A stretch of DNA of 64,000 nt from Byssochlamys sp. IMV 00236 (GCA_001931875.2 MSJH02000642.1:1-64000); one strand, 5' to 3'. Counted from the stretch's first letter, positions 1 through 11,705 are shown. Notes: a model not told the origin generated them from the letters alone. A program made the numbers and translations.

Positions 1-1026
1 AAAAGTATTATGGGGAGAGTCTTGGTCTACATAAAGTCCTGCCCGTACAGATCTCGGAGGGTAATATGTGCCATGCCTCATGACCTGCTGTGTAAAAGAG
101 TCTCGAGGCAATTTATTATTGATCACTTGTCCAAGTGAGAAACATCGATCAGTAGGCGCCAAGAGCTTCGAATGGCATCACTTCCGTTTTTGGTATAGTA
201 ACGTAGCTCACGGAATATGGTAAGCTGTCTCTGACTGTCTCATAGATGCTCAAAACGACAAATAAGCCTTGACGAAACGCGGTAAAGTCGCATGGAGAGA
301 CACGATGTGGCATGTCTGCGGCGGGCCGTGGTTGGGTGCAAGGCGACAAGACAAGCCCGTTCGAACTTCGGACCGTCCTACCGCCCGCCTAAGTTACTAC
401 ACTACTTACACTTCTAGATCGCGCCCTCACATACGTCTCCGTTATTCGGCTGAGATTCGTACTGTGCAGTCCAGACAAGGCAATCTCGAGTGCCGTGAAG
501 TCGATCTCCCCACGCGGGCCGTCAGGTGGATCCATAACGTGAACCTGGTAGGTTTTCTCTCGTAGGCCTCGTATTGCTTTTCAGGCCGCGGATCCGTCCT
601 CCTTTCTGCTGTTTGGCGATACTCTGCCATTGTGCATTCCTCCCACGCGTCTAGCCAACATCAACCCTCTATTTGCCCATGGCTGCCCCGATAGGGCTCA
701 TCCCTGAGACCCCCGGCCCTCTCTGTTGCGACAGGAATGGAATTGTCAAACAGACCTTGTCCGCTCTGGGAACATAGGTAGGTCCTGTCCCAGTGAACCT
801 AGAGTTTTGCGGGGAAGGATCTATTCCTATAGCAGTACTGTACCACCCAAATCAATGGCCCCAGGCATCAGTTGTCTGAATTTAATGGCTCCTTTTTTTT
901 TCTTTTTTTTCCCCCTAAGATATTTGACACTGTCGTTATGCTGCATATTTCATCATCCTGTTGGCATCAATCAACATCTTACCTTGACTCCAATATCCCC
1001 AGTTTGATACACCCGTCTACTGCATT
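1..1026. other. left-edge intergenic stretch, no gene seen
   Basis: Only short, mutually overlapping frames without recognisable protein character occur here. A run of T and C at about 890-915 lies roughly 115 bases before the first gene and could belong to its promoter or leader. Nothing else stands out. Confidence 0.5.
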
Positions 1027-2132
1027 ATGGCTGAGTTTGAATCTCCAGTTCTTTTACCTCAGTATTTCAACCACAGAATCCCCCGTTCCAGTGGAGTCTT
1101 CCTGCCTTCTTGGGCAGCGAGCAACGTCCAGTACGCAGAGAACCTGCTTGAGTGCTCAGACGAACCGATTGAATACGACGACGACGACGAGGACTATCAG
1201 GACAATTGCTTCTTTTTTCCAGAAGACTGCACCTTACCTGTCCGAAAGGACAGTGGCTGCGAAGTCAGTGACCACGAATACGGTCTCTTGGACAGTCTTA
1301 AGAGCGACAAGAGCGATAAAACCGACAAGATGACACCCGAGCTGCCAGATATCAAAATGCTTGATACGGAGGCACTAAGTGACCTCCTAGAGGATAATCT
1401 CTCGCCTCCAGAGATTACCTCGATCCTGTATGACTCCACTGGAGAGGTATCAGAGACGCTGCTGACTGGGGGTACAGCGTATTCCACGCCAATGGTGCAC
1501 TATTCGCCTATGGATCACCTCTTCCGGTACGACAGCTTCGCAATCTGAGTGCTACATACGGAGCTGCCTATACAAACTACGCCAAAAATGCATCCAGTGG
1601 TAACCTTACAGGAGTTAACCCAGCGAGCCATCCATCTTCATTCGTGACAGCTCAATCGAACCCGTTGGGTGATGTAGGTTCGATTGTCTTCGAATTTGAT
1701 GGCCAGGTTGCAGTCGTTACCAAGATAGCCGATAAGGTTCTTCTTGCCGCCGTAGGACCATCCAAGCTGGAAAATGCGGAAGGTGGCCAGTCCGGGGAAA
1801 ACCCTCCTTTGAATGGGCCCGGGCCTGATGTGATAGAGCCTGCTGGAACGCCTTCTAACGGCCCAGATGTCGCCGCAAATGGGACCTCTCGCCCCAACGC
1901 TTCTTCCTCTCAGTCTCAGCAACAGAACAGTGCCCTTCAGACGCGGACTGCTCTCGACCGCAACCTTGAAACGCAATGGGAGATTGATCGAAACAGCGAC
2001 CTTGCGCGTCTAGCCAGCCTCAATCTTTCCTCGTCACCATCGATTCTGCTTGCTCTCGAATCTAAATCTGCCGCTTTAGCCAGGTTCCTTAGCCAGAAGC
2101 TGGAAGACCTGGAAAGTCCAGAAGACTTTTGA
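1027..2132 (+). CDS. Roadblock/LC7 (LAMTOR2/MglB-like) domain protein with acidic N-terminal extension
   Basis: Two exons, 1027-1427 and 1478-2132, give 351 residues. The 50-nt intron has donor GTATGA, branch GCTGACT and acceptor ACAG. Splicing joins TEALSDLLEDNL...EITSIL to VFHANGALFAYGSPLPVRQL, which rebuilds the two-strand start of a Roadblock/LC7 fold. After it come SIVFEFDGQVAVVTKIADK and LLAAVGP, the C-terminal strands of the same fold. The family scaffolds small GTPases (Ragulator/EGO, dynein light chain), so a role near Rag-type GTPases at the vacuole is possible but inferred. The first 110 residues are acidic (a DDDDED tract) and not recognised. Translation could instead begin at Met 1357, giving 241 residues, nearer to what I expect for the family. 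The region after the domain is Asn/Ser/Gln-rich and probably disordered, with a helical tail. Confidence 0.68.
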
Positions 2133-3672
2133 TCCAAACCACTTTCCTATTTTCTTGAACGTCTCGTTTTGTGCCAATTGTCTCAAGCGTGTGGTTATTT
2201 TCAGCTGAGCGCTGCGGCTTTTCATGTTTCTCTTTCCCTAGATCAATGCACACATGTATTGTCTACTGTTATAGCTCATAACTCAATAAGACTACATATG
2301 AACATGAAACCATCATGTCCCGACACGTAAAGTAGAGGCTGCTCTGGTAAACGCTACCGATGATTTACCATCTCTGAAAGGATTGTTGCACATTACTCCA
2401 TATCTAGCAATTGAATTATAATATGCATTATATGTGCATAGTCTACAGTTGTGCAGGGCAGTTCGCTCCTACAATGCCATATTGTAACTGTCCTCTTGAC
2501 AAGCGCCGTACCGGGGCCCAGATGAGGTCCTTCCTTAAGCGGAAGGAGGGGTTTACGGACCCCATTTCTTCTCTCCCCAACATTTTCTCAGGAATCAGGA
2601 TAGTACTTCAGTAGTGAACAAGGCCAGATTTTCGAAGAAACGAGCGCTGTGAACACGAACTATAAAGGTTAGTGACTATTGATCATCCATCTAAGCGTCT
2701 GTCAGATCTTAACTAACAAGACGCACAGGGCACATCTGTCGGCGGGTCTCTTGCTGTAGCAATCCATGGGAACATTAGCACGTCCTCCCACCACTCCTGG
2801 GACTCTCCGTACCTTTTTATCTGGTCTCTTGTCCCTCTTGTGAACCAAGGCACCATGCTTTTCAGGAGACAGGTGATACTTTTCTTTGGCACATGGTCTA
2901 CAGAAGAATGAACTCCTTCCGGAACAGGCAGATCTAATGACGACAGTGGCTATAAACATTTGTCTACCCGGATATACTCGAATACCTAATAGGATGAGCT
3001 AACTCTGGGAACCGCCACACATGGCATGCCGATTGAGTTGTCTGAGCTCCTCAGTTCCAGGATACCGGTGCGGCTTTCCCGCTTATTGGCGTTCGCAAGG
3101 AATTACCATGATTTCATGGATGCATGAAGTATTATATTATACCACTGGTACGTTCATCTAACAGGCACCCAACAGTGTCGCGCCATGACCGAGAAAGAAT
3201 CTTTACTGACAAGCGAGAGTGATGGGTTTTCCCTCTTTCGGGCGCGGTGACCTCATCGCGGATCGGTCGATTAGCGCCAGCCATTACGCCTATTCCGTCG
3301 ACTCGTCGGACGATCACTACCTGAGCAAGGGATGTCACCTTCACTGGATTGCTGAACAAGCCAGGATAGTAGAGCTCTGGTTCTCTTCAGCGCGATACTT
3401 AAATGCGATAGCTTCCCACAGGACGTTTCGAACGGTTGGAGGCACTGTATTCTACAACTACTTTTGAGACCATCTTTGGCTTTCAAGTCACATCTTTACA
3501 ACTCGAACCCCGCGATAGACTTAAAGACTTCCCGTGCGCGCCCACACTGACAAGCTCCCCACCTGGGCGGTCGTGGGATAAATAGCGGCTTCCGCGGCCG
3601 GAACTGTTCTGCGATCACAGTTACTGTACAATCGAAAGCCACCTATACTGAAATCAAGACACTGTCAACGAG
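2133..3672. other. intergenic, no gene seen
   Basis: This is the 3' flank of the Roadblock gene and the promoter side of the Slm1 gene. Short frames on both strands lack family character. A CAAC/CAATCG-rich stretch just before 3673 looks like an ordinary fungal 5' leader. Confidence 0.45.
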
Positions 3673-5357
3673 ATGGCTTCACCGACCAGTCCTGCGTCGC
3701 AGGGTCTCCCGACCCGTAGCAACACGGTACGGACTACTGCGACGGCCACTACAGCGACCGGCGGGGGAATGAGTGACGATGAGGCGGTCCCGGATGAGAA
3801 CACCAGTGAGGTGCGTTGTCTGCTAATAATCGGTTCTGCGAGGAAGTTACTGATTTGTTTACGCTTTGCAGACCACTGCTCTTCTCTTGGAGCGCCTTCA
3901 AGCATGGAAGCATATGTGTGGCTATCTGGAGGACTATGTCTCGTCTACAGCGAAGGTGCAGAAGTCGCAATCGAAGGATTATGAGAAGATCCTCAAGGTG
4001 CGTGGATCGGGTATACTGGAAGGCAAATCCGTCGAAATAACGCTGAGACGCGAGCACAGACTATCAGTGAGCCATTGAGGGAAGCTCATCATTTCAATTC
4101 AGGACCAAATGGAGTAACTGAAATGTTTGAGAATATGAAGGCCAACACCCAGGTATGCGTCATGGGAACGATAGATAAAATAAACGCCTAGATTCTAACT
4201 ATGAGTAGGGAATGGTGAACATGTACCTTGAAACGGAAAAAAACCTCAAGGGAACCATCTTGCCGACTTTGGAGCGTCTGCACAAGGAAATCAAGAACAA
4301 AGCAAAGGAGCTGAAGTCCGGTGCAGCAAAGGGTTCCAAGGCAGTTGATAAGGCTAGGGCTTTAACTCAGAAGCACATTGAGCTCCTCGGTCAACATGCG
4401 GCTGCGGTGGAAGCGGCGGCCAGTAACAAGATTGAACCTAGCAACGACCCTTATGTGTTGCGAAGAGGCGTCAATTATCGTTTGAACAAACAGATCATTG
4501 AGGAGAACAATAACCGCAATGACATCCTTGCGGTCCAGCACTCTTTCCAGCAGTTCGAGAACCATATTCTGCAGACGGTTCAGAACACCTTCAACCAATT
4601 CTTCCAGTTGATGGGAGGTCAGAATGACCGTCAGCGTGCCCTGTACGCAGACATCTTGAGTAGTGCGCAGAAGATTCCACCAGACTATGAGTGGCTGAAT
4701 TTCGTGATGCGAAACGAGGGCGTACTGGTCAATCCAGATGCTCCCGCGAGGTCCATGTCTAACATTACCTATCCGAATCAGGATCACCGCGCCACCAAGT
4801 CTCTCATCGAAGGGACTCTCGAGCGCAAGTCTCGTGCCGGTATACTGAAGGGCTACAACACTGGTTACTTTGTTGTGACTCCGGCGCGCTACCTGCATGA
4901 ATTCAAGGACAATGACGACTTCCGCCACGAACCGACTCCCGAGCTGTCACTCTATCTCCCGGACTGCGTTATTGGTGGAATCGACGGCGTCAAGTTCAGC
5001 GTAAAGGGTAAGGATGTGTCCAGCGGCAAGGTCGGTAACGCCTTCCACACCACCACTGAGCTGCATTTCAAGGCTTCCACACCGGCCGATGCGGAGAAAT
5101 GGTGGAACACTGTCAAGAGCTGCATCGACGGCCAAGGAGCTCATCATGCCGCAACCTCGCCTATAAGCCCCATAGCTAGTACAGCAACCACGCCTGCCGG
5201 CAGTAGAAACGTCAGTGCTGTGCAGCCGAGTGGCTCCCTTGAGAAGGAACTGGAAGCAAAGGGGGAGATCCCCGAGACGACTGCGGCCCAGGACCATGCC
5301 GAGGAAGCGACCGCTCAAGCAGCTACAGAGGGTGCTGGAGCTACTAAAAAAGAGTGA
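3673..5357 (+). CDS. slm1: Slm1/Slm2-type PH-domain protein (PI(4,5)P2 and TORC2 effector)
   Basis: Four exons: 3673-3810, 3872-3997, 4060-4152 and 4209-5357, giving 501 residues. Introns 61, 62 and 56 nt long use GTGCGT, GTGCGT and GTATGC donors. Exon 2 gives ALLLERLQAWKHMCGYLEDY and exon 3 TISEPLREAHHF, the helical F-BAR-like front of Slm proteins. Residues about 120-300 are a long helical region. The PH domain is about residues 316-424, from SLIEGTLERKSR to AEKWWNTVKSC. The last 75 residues are Ala/Thr/Glu-rich and low in complexity. Yeast Slm proteins bind plasma-membrane PI(4,5)P2, are TORC2 targets and act on actin and sphingolipid homeostasis and eisosomes. Function here is by family. 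The gene converges on the GNAT gene 405 bases downstream. Confidence 0.88.
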
Positions 5358-5762
5358 ACGCGCCCACTGGCATGATTACGACAGAACAGTAGGCCACTGG
5401 ATAAATACCGTCCTATATGCTCAATGTAGTACCCTAAGGTCATTGGATGTGCAGCCATATCATCTGCGTGATAACAGCATCTATCGACATTTCCTATACC
5501 ACCTTACGCGTCATGTAATTATGAGTTGGATATATGGTCTTTATTGATTGCTTCCCTTCGGTTCCTGATATTGGGCCTAAGAGACCCAAAATATAACTGC
5601 ACTTCTTTGTAGGTCAGACCCTTCGCGAGGCGATTGGCTCTGCAGTATTGTAGTGATTATGAAAGCTCTGTCGGTTTATCTTCAAGTATTGGTCAGCTTG
5701 CCACAATGCGCGGTGTGAAAGCCAATGTATTCGGTGATAGGGAATGAAATGAAATGTATAAA
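5358..5762. other. convergent 3' region
   Basis: The stretch lies between two converging stop codons and probably holds both 3' UTRs and polyadenylation signals. No gene or strong hairpin was seen. Confidence 0.4.
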
Positions 5763-6621
5763 TCAAGTTGGTGCCCTCCACCCTAGGACATTGATGGACG
5801 CTCTCCCCCCTCCCCGGCTCTCTGCAACAGTTGACCAATCCTCTAAGATATGTTCCATCTGGAAGCCGTTCTTTTCGAATACTCGCACACTCCCCGTATT
5901 TCCAACGTATGTAGATACCTTGATAATACGCGCGTTCATGTGGGGGACTGCCCATTCGTTGATAAGAGCCCGTACGACAGCGGTCATGATCCCTCGGCCG
6001 TGATGCGAGGAAGCTAGATAATCTTTGCGCCTTGGATTTAGTACGGTTTTCTACGTGGTATATCTCCTGAAGAATCATAGAAGTATACATACCTCCTATC
6101 GTCCAGACAATCTTCTCATCCCCAGATTCTAATTTGGCATTGCGTTCCTGCGCTTCCTTCCGCTCCTCACTCCCTTCAGGCAATTCATAGAACGGATATC
6201 GCATAATCCCCACATCTCCGATGAGTACATCCTTCTCCCATCCAGCATCATCATCCCAATCGCCATCTACATCCCTTTCTCGAACAATCTCCCTAATACT
6301 TGAGAACGGACACCCACCGACATAACCCCCGCTCGCGCCTTCGCTTGCCTTCCTCGCCGCCGCCAGAAACTGCTCACTCGCCGCGAGGGTTTTCCGGAAG
6401 AACACCTCTGCATGAGAGAGCAGGTATGGATGCGGCGGACTCGCGAGGAACGGATACACGCGAGGGTCGTTGAGGATGGAGACCAGCTGCGCGCAGTCAG
6501 CAGGGTCGGGATCCGTCGAGTCAGGTCCCGCGCGGCGCGGAGGGGTTATGATGATATTGGAGTGAGGGGCAGGGAGGGGAATGTAGAGCTCCCCTGTTCG
6601 AGGATTGGTTTTTATGGGCAT
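5763..6621 (-). CDS. GNAT-family N-acetyltransferase
   Basis: Minus strand, two exons 6621-6093 and 6022-5763, 262 residues. The 70-nt intron has donor GTATGT, a TACTAAAT branch-like motif and acceptor AAAG. Splicing joins VWTIG to DYLASSHHGRGIMTAV, restoring the acetyl-CoA binding element (the HHGRGIMT part matches the GNAT motif A pattern R/Q-x-x-G-x-G/A). The following segment VGNTGSVRVFEKNGFQME is the classical C-terminal GNAT signature (N..S..v..K.GF). The N-terminal half contains the fungal-type DPRVYPFLASPPHPYLLSHA block. Substrate unknown. Without splicing the frame runs on in another phase and loses the acetyl-CoA site, so the intron is needed. Confidence 0.85.
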
Positions 6622-8218
6622 TGTAGATTATCGTGTCTTTCTGTTTCGGCAGGATATTAAACAAAGGAACTGATGTTTCAGGATCGAAGTAAGTAGTAGG
6701 TGAGTCCTACTATGCAGTAGACACCGAATAAGAAAATGCAGATAGGAAGAAAGAGAAAAAAGCCTTCTTAAATATATAAACCTCGACATATGACTCGTAT
6801 GTAAGGACTGTTCTCCTTTTGTTTCTCTCTTGTCAGGCGCTAAGTAGGTACTTAAGACTCATCGTAGTTACCGGTCTAGGTGAGTCACCCACATCCTCAA
6901 CGTAGGTTGTAACTATTAATCGCAACTGTGAGATCTCCTGCAATTCTGAGGTCAGACCACGTTCAATGATGAGATGGATTATTATTATGGTGTCATTATT
7001 CCAGATCGACCTTTTCCCCTGTCGTAAAAAGTGGTCTTTCAGTGGTTGTTTTATATACTGCCATTTGTTGCGCTTCCGTCAGTTCTTCCACGCTGGGGCT
7101 TTCATCCAACCATTTGGCGCAGCTTCTGAAGTAGCAGTCTCTCAGATATGTCTGGAATTCATATCTTTCACCTATATCCTCTGGACAATCCAAGTTGGAT
7201 GCAGAAAAGTTAAATTAAAGATCCTCGTCTAGATATATATATAAAGTCCGACAATGTTATGATTAATTGTGATACAACTTGGAAGGCGGAATGATCCTCA
7301 AGGCTAGAATAGGAAATATCATGTGGCGCAGTCCAGAGGCGCAATAGACAGAGGAATTGCAAAAAACCGTCAGACGCATTTCCAGATGGGCTTCTTGTAA
7401 GTTGCACAAATCCTTGTTAGGAACTTGCCCTGGAATTTCCTACAGCGCCTCTATGTCATAACAGACATGGAAACTCTACATCCAGGCTTCAGAGAGGTAA
7501 GAGAAGCGGGAATCGAATATGGGCTTGAGGTCTTAAGCCAACTAACGATCACGTTCTTCAGCCCCGTTCTTCCTGGGCTGATAGCATATATCAGCGACGA
7601 ACGAAATATGGCGTAATATATTAGCATAATAAAACTATCACAAGGAACAACTGGGAATCCTCACATGCGATTCAGCCAGTGGAAGGAGGATGGTTTTCCA
7701 AATACGACACCAGCACAAAGAGAATGACAGAGCTTAGTCCTGTGGAGAGTAGGTAGCCACTATCCCAGGTTTTAAGGGGTCCTTGGTGGCGTCACGATTG
7801 GGATTAGTTAAGGAACGAGCTTTCTAAGTATTTTTTTTTTGTTTTTCATCAGGCTTTTTTCACAAGAGCTGTCTTACTCTACTTACAGAGCTAGCTAGGT
7901 GCGGATCTGGTATGGCAGTACGAAGGAGACCTGCGGCTCCGACCCTCGGCTCCGATGTTGGTGGCAACGGCCTTGTATCGCCAAGTCCTAGCTCCATCCC
8001 TAGATATCTTCTATAAAAATGTCAGATCTAGCATTAGGTTGTACCAGAACATAGTGACCATTTAGTTTCTTTGAACTAGGTCAAGTCATTCGTTATTTCA
8101 TGTAAAGCAATTTCAGCTCTTCACTCTCTACCGCAAGTACTTCGACTGCATTGCGCATTGATCCACAAGCCGCATCCAAATCAATCACCATTCCCGACTG
8201 CCTTGGTCATATTTTGAG
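6622..8218. other. divergent intergenic region with only weak coding traces
   Basis: This 1.6-kb stretch separates the divergent GNAT and hydrolase genes. It contains a T-run near 7830 and a coding-like trace at 6996-7193 on the minus strand (listed separately). A frame at 7425-7616 on the plus strand looks unremarkable. No RNA gene was seen. Confidence 0.4.
6996..7193 (-). pseudogene. possible gene fragment, unknown
   Basis: A 65-residue minus-strand frame reads like protein (LDESPSVEELTEAQQMAV, then ERPLFTTGEKVDLE). It has no family I recognise, and no convincing upstream exon could be joined. An acceptor-like TTGTCCAG lies just inside its start, so it could be a last exon. It may equally be chance or a relic. 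Confidence 0.2.
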
Positions 8219-9184
8219 ATGTCTGATCTACCAACATTGGTCTTCATACCTGGTTCCTGGCATAAACCTACTTGCTACAACAAAGTCACCAAAACCCTCC
8301 AGGGACAGCATCAATTGAAGTGTGTCTCTGTCACCCTCCCATCTACGACAGGCAACCCAGCCGCGACTTTCAAAGATGATCTCGATGCTGCCCGCGAAGC
8401 CATATTCAATGAGACCACCCACGGGCGCAATGTGGTAGTTCTTGCGCACTCTTATGGTGGTATTGTTGGCAACAGCGCAATTAAGGGTTTCACACGGCCA
8501 CAAGATGCCGCCGCAAACGAAATTCAACCCCCGACGACGGGGTACGTTATTGGCCTTATTCTTATAGCCAGCGGCTTTGCCATGACAGGATTCTCCTTTA
8601 TGGATCCATTTTTTGGCCATCCACCTCCTTCCTGGCGTGTCAATAACGAAACTGGCTATGCCGAGCTTGTCATACCTCCGCGCGAGCTCTTTTATCATGA
8701 CTTACCCGCAGATGAAGCGGAATACTGGATTTCTCAGCTCACTACCCAAAGCCTTAAGGCACTGTTTGAGGGTGGCGAGTACGTATATTCTGGCTGGAAG
8801 CATGTGCCAGTCTGGTATATTGGCACGACTGAGGATCGGGGTTTGCCGGTGCTGGTGCAAAGAATCCAGGTGGGCGCGGTGAGAGAACAGGGTTGTAGCG
8901 TGGAGCATAGGGAGCTGCAGACGAGCCATTCGCCGTTTCTGAGTCAACCAGAAATGACGGCAAGTATTATACTTGAAGCTGTTGAGGCATTTACGGGGAA
9001 ATCGAAGGGAAACGAATCTACAATGGTTGGAAGTGGCCATGCAATAGCAGTTCCAAGGGCTACACTCTGGCAGCCTTTCACGTGGTTTAGATTTGGGCTA
9101 CCTCTGGCCTTTGGTCACTTGATAGGAAAGGGAGTTCTCCTCTTCAATTGGGGGAAGAGATTACGGAGGTCTGGGTCTAGTTAA
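8219..9184 (+). CDS. alpha/beta-hydrolase fold protein (AB hydrolase-1 type)
   Basis: Intronless, 321 residues. It starts with the beta-strand TLVFIPGSWHKPTCY. The nucleophile elbow is VVVLAHSYGGIVG, with Ser78 in A-H-S-Y-G. The late His237 in TSHSPFL is the likely catalytic His, and the acid probably lies in IGTTEDRGLP. This is the fungal branch resembling methylesterase/hydroxynitrile-lyase-like hydrolases (small 'alpha/beta hydrolase' proteins near secondary-metabolism genes). Substrate cannot be inferred. Unusually, about 45 residues follow the usual end of the fold, with a hydrophobic segment (FTWFRFGLPLAFGHLIGKGV) and a basic end (KRLRRSGSS) that could be a C-terminal membrane anchor. 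There is no signal peptide. Confidence 0.82.
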   Translation: MSDLPTLVFIPGSWHKPTCYNKVTKTLQGQHQLKCVSVTLPSTTGNPAATFKDDLDAAREAIFNETTHGRNVVVLAHSYGGIVGNSAIKGFTRPQDAAANEIQPPTTGYVIGLILIASGFAMTGFSFMDPFFGHPPPSWRVNNETGYAELVIPPRELFYHDLPADEAEYWISQLTTQSLKALFEGGEYVYSGWKHVPVWYIGTTEDRGLPVLVQRIQVGAVREQGCSVEHRELQTSHSPFLSQPEMTASIILEAVEAFTGKSKGNESTMVGSGHAIAVPRATLWQPFTWFRFGLPLAFGHLIGKGVLLFNWGKRLRRSGSS

Positions 9185-9227
9185 CGTACTCGTTAATCAT
9201 CGGTTTTCCACCGACGTTTATAAAGAG

Positions 9228-9873
9228 ATGAATATATGCTTTTGCAACATTTGTATCGTGTTAGTAAGAGACGCTTTAAAGAACTCTTACTCTAAAATCT
9301 TAAGCGTCATACGGCTAGCCACCCATTGTTTCCCCTCCAACTTACTATGGAGTCTTTACTACAATCTAGCTAATTATATCACAGGTATATTCCTACGTAG
9401 CGTAGGTGACTACTTAGTTCCCCTAAATAGCAATATTCCAGCTTATTATAGCCCCGATAACGAAATGTGTCTGCTTCCGAAGCAGAACGCAACTCGCAGC
9501 TGCATCTACGGTGGTCCGCGCCTATACTATACCGTCAATGGAGATACGTATGATATTATCGCGCGCAGACTGAACATTGCTATGGAGTCAGTGATGTCGA
9601 ATATGAAACCAAATGAAACTGCGACAACACCTCTGGCACCGGGGCAGTTCGTTAAGATCCCGATCTGTTATCTGAGCAAGTGCGTGGTGCAGCTGTATTC
9701 GTTCAAGTATGGTGTCTATAAGGATCTGGCTGAAAAGTTTGGTACGACCGTCGGGCAGATCATGATCTTGAGTCCGACGTATAATTATAGCGCTACGCGG
9801 GGAAACTCCGCCGTCGATTAACGTCGCTATTAACTGCACGCTGCTGTCGAGTAACTACATAGTGTTGGATTGA
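9228..9873 (+). pseudogene. LysM-domain protein remnant, 5'-truncated and frameshifted
   Basis: Residues encoded from about 9400 on carry two LysM-like repeats: one around YYTVNGDTYDIIARRLNI and a second around YKDLAEKFGTTVGQIMILSP, with Cys and Asn-glycosylation motifs (NATR, NYSA). LysM domains bind chitin-like glycans, and secreted fungal versions act at the cell wall or in host interaction. Two defects are visible. There is no signal peptide: the segment upstream of about 9400 does not look like LysM protein. The frame is also broken by one base near 9790-9815, where the open frame stops at 9821 while the neighbouring frame carries a tail with a conserved-looking Cys that ends at 9873. 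I regard it as a relic. A sequencing error could explain the frameshift but not the missing front. Confidence 0.62.
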
Positions 9874-10183
9874 TCTGTCTTTGTCGATGAGGGTGCTTCT
9901 AGGCAATTCGAAGGGAGAGGGGAGAGATAGGGATCGTCCGTCATTGTACAAATGTCTTTGCAAGAGCTGTGATCACTTGGGTGTATATTTGATCTATATA
10001 TGATATTTAACATGTATGCCTCGCCATCCAGATCGCAGCATGTCAATGATTAATAACAATGTACAGTAAGTACATACAGGGACCGCATCCATCCGGGTAT
10101 CATGTTTGCCTGAACTCCAAAACGAGATAGATTCAAAATATCTGGCTCAAGGCCAGCTGCAGAGGCCCAGTTTGACTGACGGA
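9874..10183. other. short intergenic, nothing seen
   Basis: The stretch lies between the LysM relic and the stop of the bZIP gene. It is AT-rich with no coding signal. Confidence 0.4.
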
Positions 10184-11225
10184 CTAGACATTGAATAGCC
10201 TGCGCTCACCCCGTTGAGCCCGCCAATAATTAGTCGAAACCAGCAGCTCCCTACACCCGCTGAATATCCAGAACCACTTCTGCGCGAAATGCTCCGTCAT
10301 CTCCCAGGCGTACGGATCCCAGGGATCTCCCCAGATCATGATACCCACTTGTCCTGTGCTGCCATCTCCACATTGACCGATGAGGTCGTTGCAGAACTCA
10401 ACGTCATCGTAAGTCCCATCCGCTAGGAGGAGGGCATCTCTAAAAGACGGATACGGGAAGGGGTCGATCCAGGGGTGATGTGGGATAGTTTTTTGAAGCA
10501 TCGTCGGAAACAATATTGGCGGCAACTGAAGCGTTGAATCGGTATAGTTCGCCGCATTGAAAGGGGAGATGGTATCGTCTTTCATATCCTTCATGTCCAG
10601 ACCCAGGACAGTCATGTTCTGCAGTATGGCGCGGAAAACGTTGAATTGAGTCAGAGTGAGCAACATGTCCGCTGCCGGATCATGTTGCAGGCATTTCTGG
10701 ACCTTGGCTTCGAGCCAATCGATAAGCTGCAGGGTTGAGGGCGCGTCTATTTCGCAAATATAGAACGTTCCCTCCTGCGGCCTGGCCATCCGTTGTTCAT
10801 TGCGGTCCCTTTGCTGTGAAACGGCAGCAGCACCCGACGATACGATAGTGGCTTCAACCACGTCTGCGTCGGGGCTTGCGCCATCGCTACTAATAGTACT
10901 TACACTGTGGCTGTTGTTCTCACTGCCGTCTTTTGATGAGACCGTGCTGGAGCCGGCTTCACTGTCGCTTTTCCTAGGCCGACCTCGTGGTCGCCGCACG
11001 ATGCCTTTCTGGAGATCCTCAATAGCCTTGCGCTCTCCTACATAATAATACATGTCAGCAGCGTCCATGCGATACTCACCATCAAGTCTACCTACGTCGC
11101 GCCCGTTGATTCAGCCGATTCTGTAGCTTCCGTCGTTGCGCGGCACTACTGCGGCCGGTCCAGTCCTCGTCCGCTTGACGGATGTGGGCTACTGAAGCCA
11201 GTGGACGCGATGGTATCTCAGCCAT
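10184..11225 (-). CDS. bZIP-like transcription factor with AT-hook and DUF3425 domain
   Basis: Minus strand, exons 11225-11096 and 11037-10184, 327 residues. The 58-nt intron has donor GTAGGT, branch GCTGAC and acceptor GTAG. Splicing gives the basic region RRKLQNRLNQRARRERKAIE at about residues 31-50, the N-x-x-x-Q-R/A-x-R pattern of fungal bZIPs with a very short zipper. Immediately after comes RRPRGRPRK (about 58-66), a textbook AT-hook. The C-terminal two thirds match the DUF3425 type, ending in WGDPWDPYAWEMTEHFAQKW. Such proteins are fungal-specific putative regulators, sometimes beside metabolic gene clusters. Its 5' end faces the SDR gene across 480 bases, so co-regulation with that enzyme is possible but only inferred. 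Confidence 0.8.
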
Positions 11226-11705
11226 CTGGCATGGAAGTGGCTGACAGATTTATTTATTTAACGTTGGTAGACAGAATGGGTAAATAAATTTGGAATAGAG
11301 AGGGTGGAAGGTGTATAAGCTTACATCTTATAGATCGCTGCAGCCTGCTGACCGATTTTTTTGTTAGGTTTTCCGCATCGGGAAAGGTTTTTAACTAGCC
11401 CTGTCTATCTGTACATCAAAAGAGAGCCAGAACACTGCTTGATGACTGAATATTATTATATTCATTGGAAGAATCCAAGCTCAGCCATTGGCTCGATGCT
11501 ACGAGGAGAAATATGCCATCAACAATGCCAGCGGCGATAGCTTTCTACAGCTATATAAATATACATATATAAGTATATTGCCCTGAGATCTACACCTTGT
11601 CGACTGTATATTAACCTGATATATTAACAAAAACCAACCCCGTAGACAACCAGAATAGTTACTTATCAACTACTATACAACTACGCAATTTCAAGTCTGT
11701 ACATT
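11226..11705. promoter_or_regulatory. divergent promoter between bZIP and SDR genes
   Basis: A 480-base shared upstream region. On the SDR side a TATATAAATA box (11552-11561) lies about 150 bases before the ATG and is followed by a C/A-rich leader, typical of a regulated fungal promoter. No operator could be assigned. Confidence 0.45.

Noticed and set aside
4362..4928. 188-codon minus frame inside slm1
   Set aside because: Antisense shadow of the Slm1 helical region.
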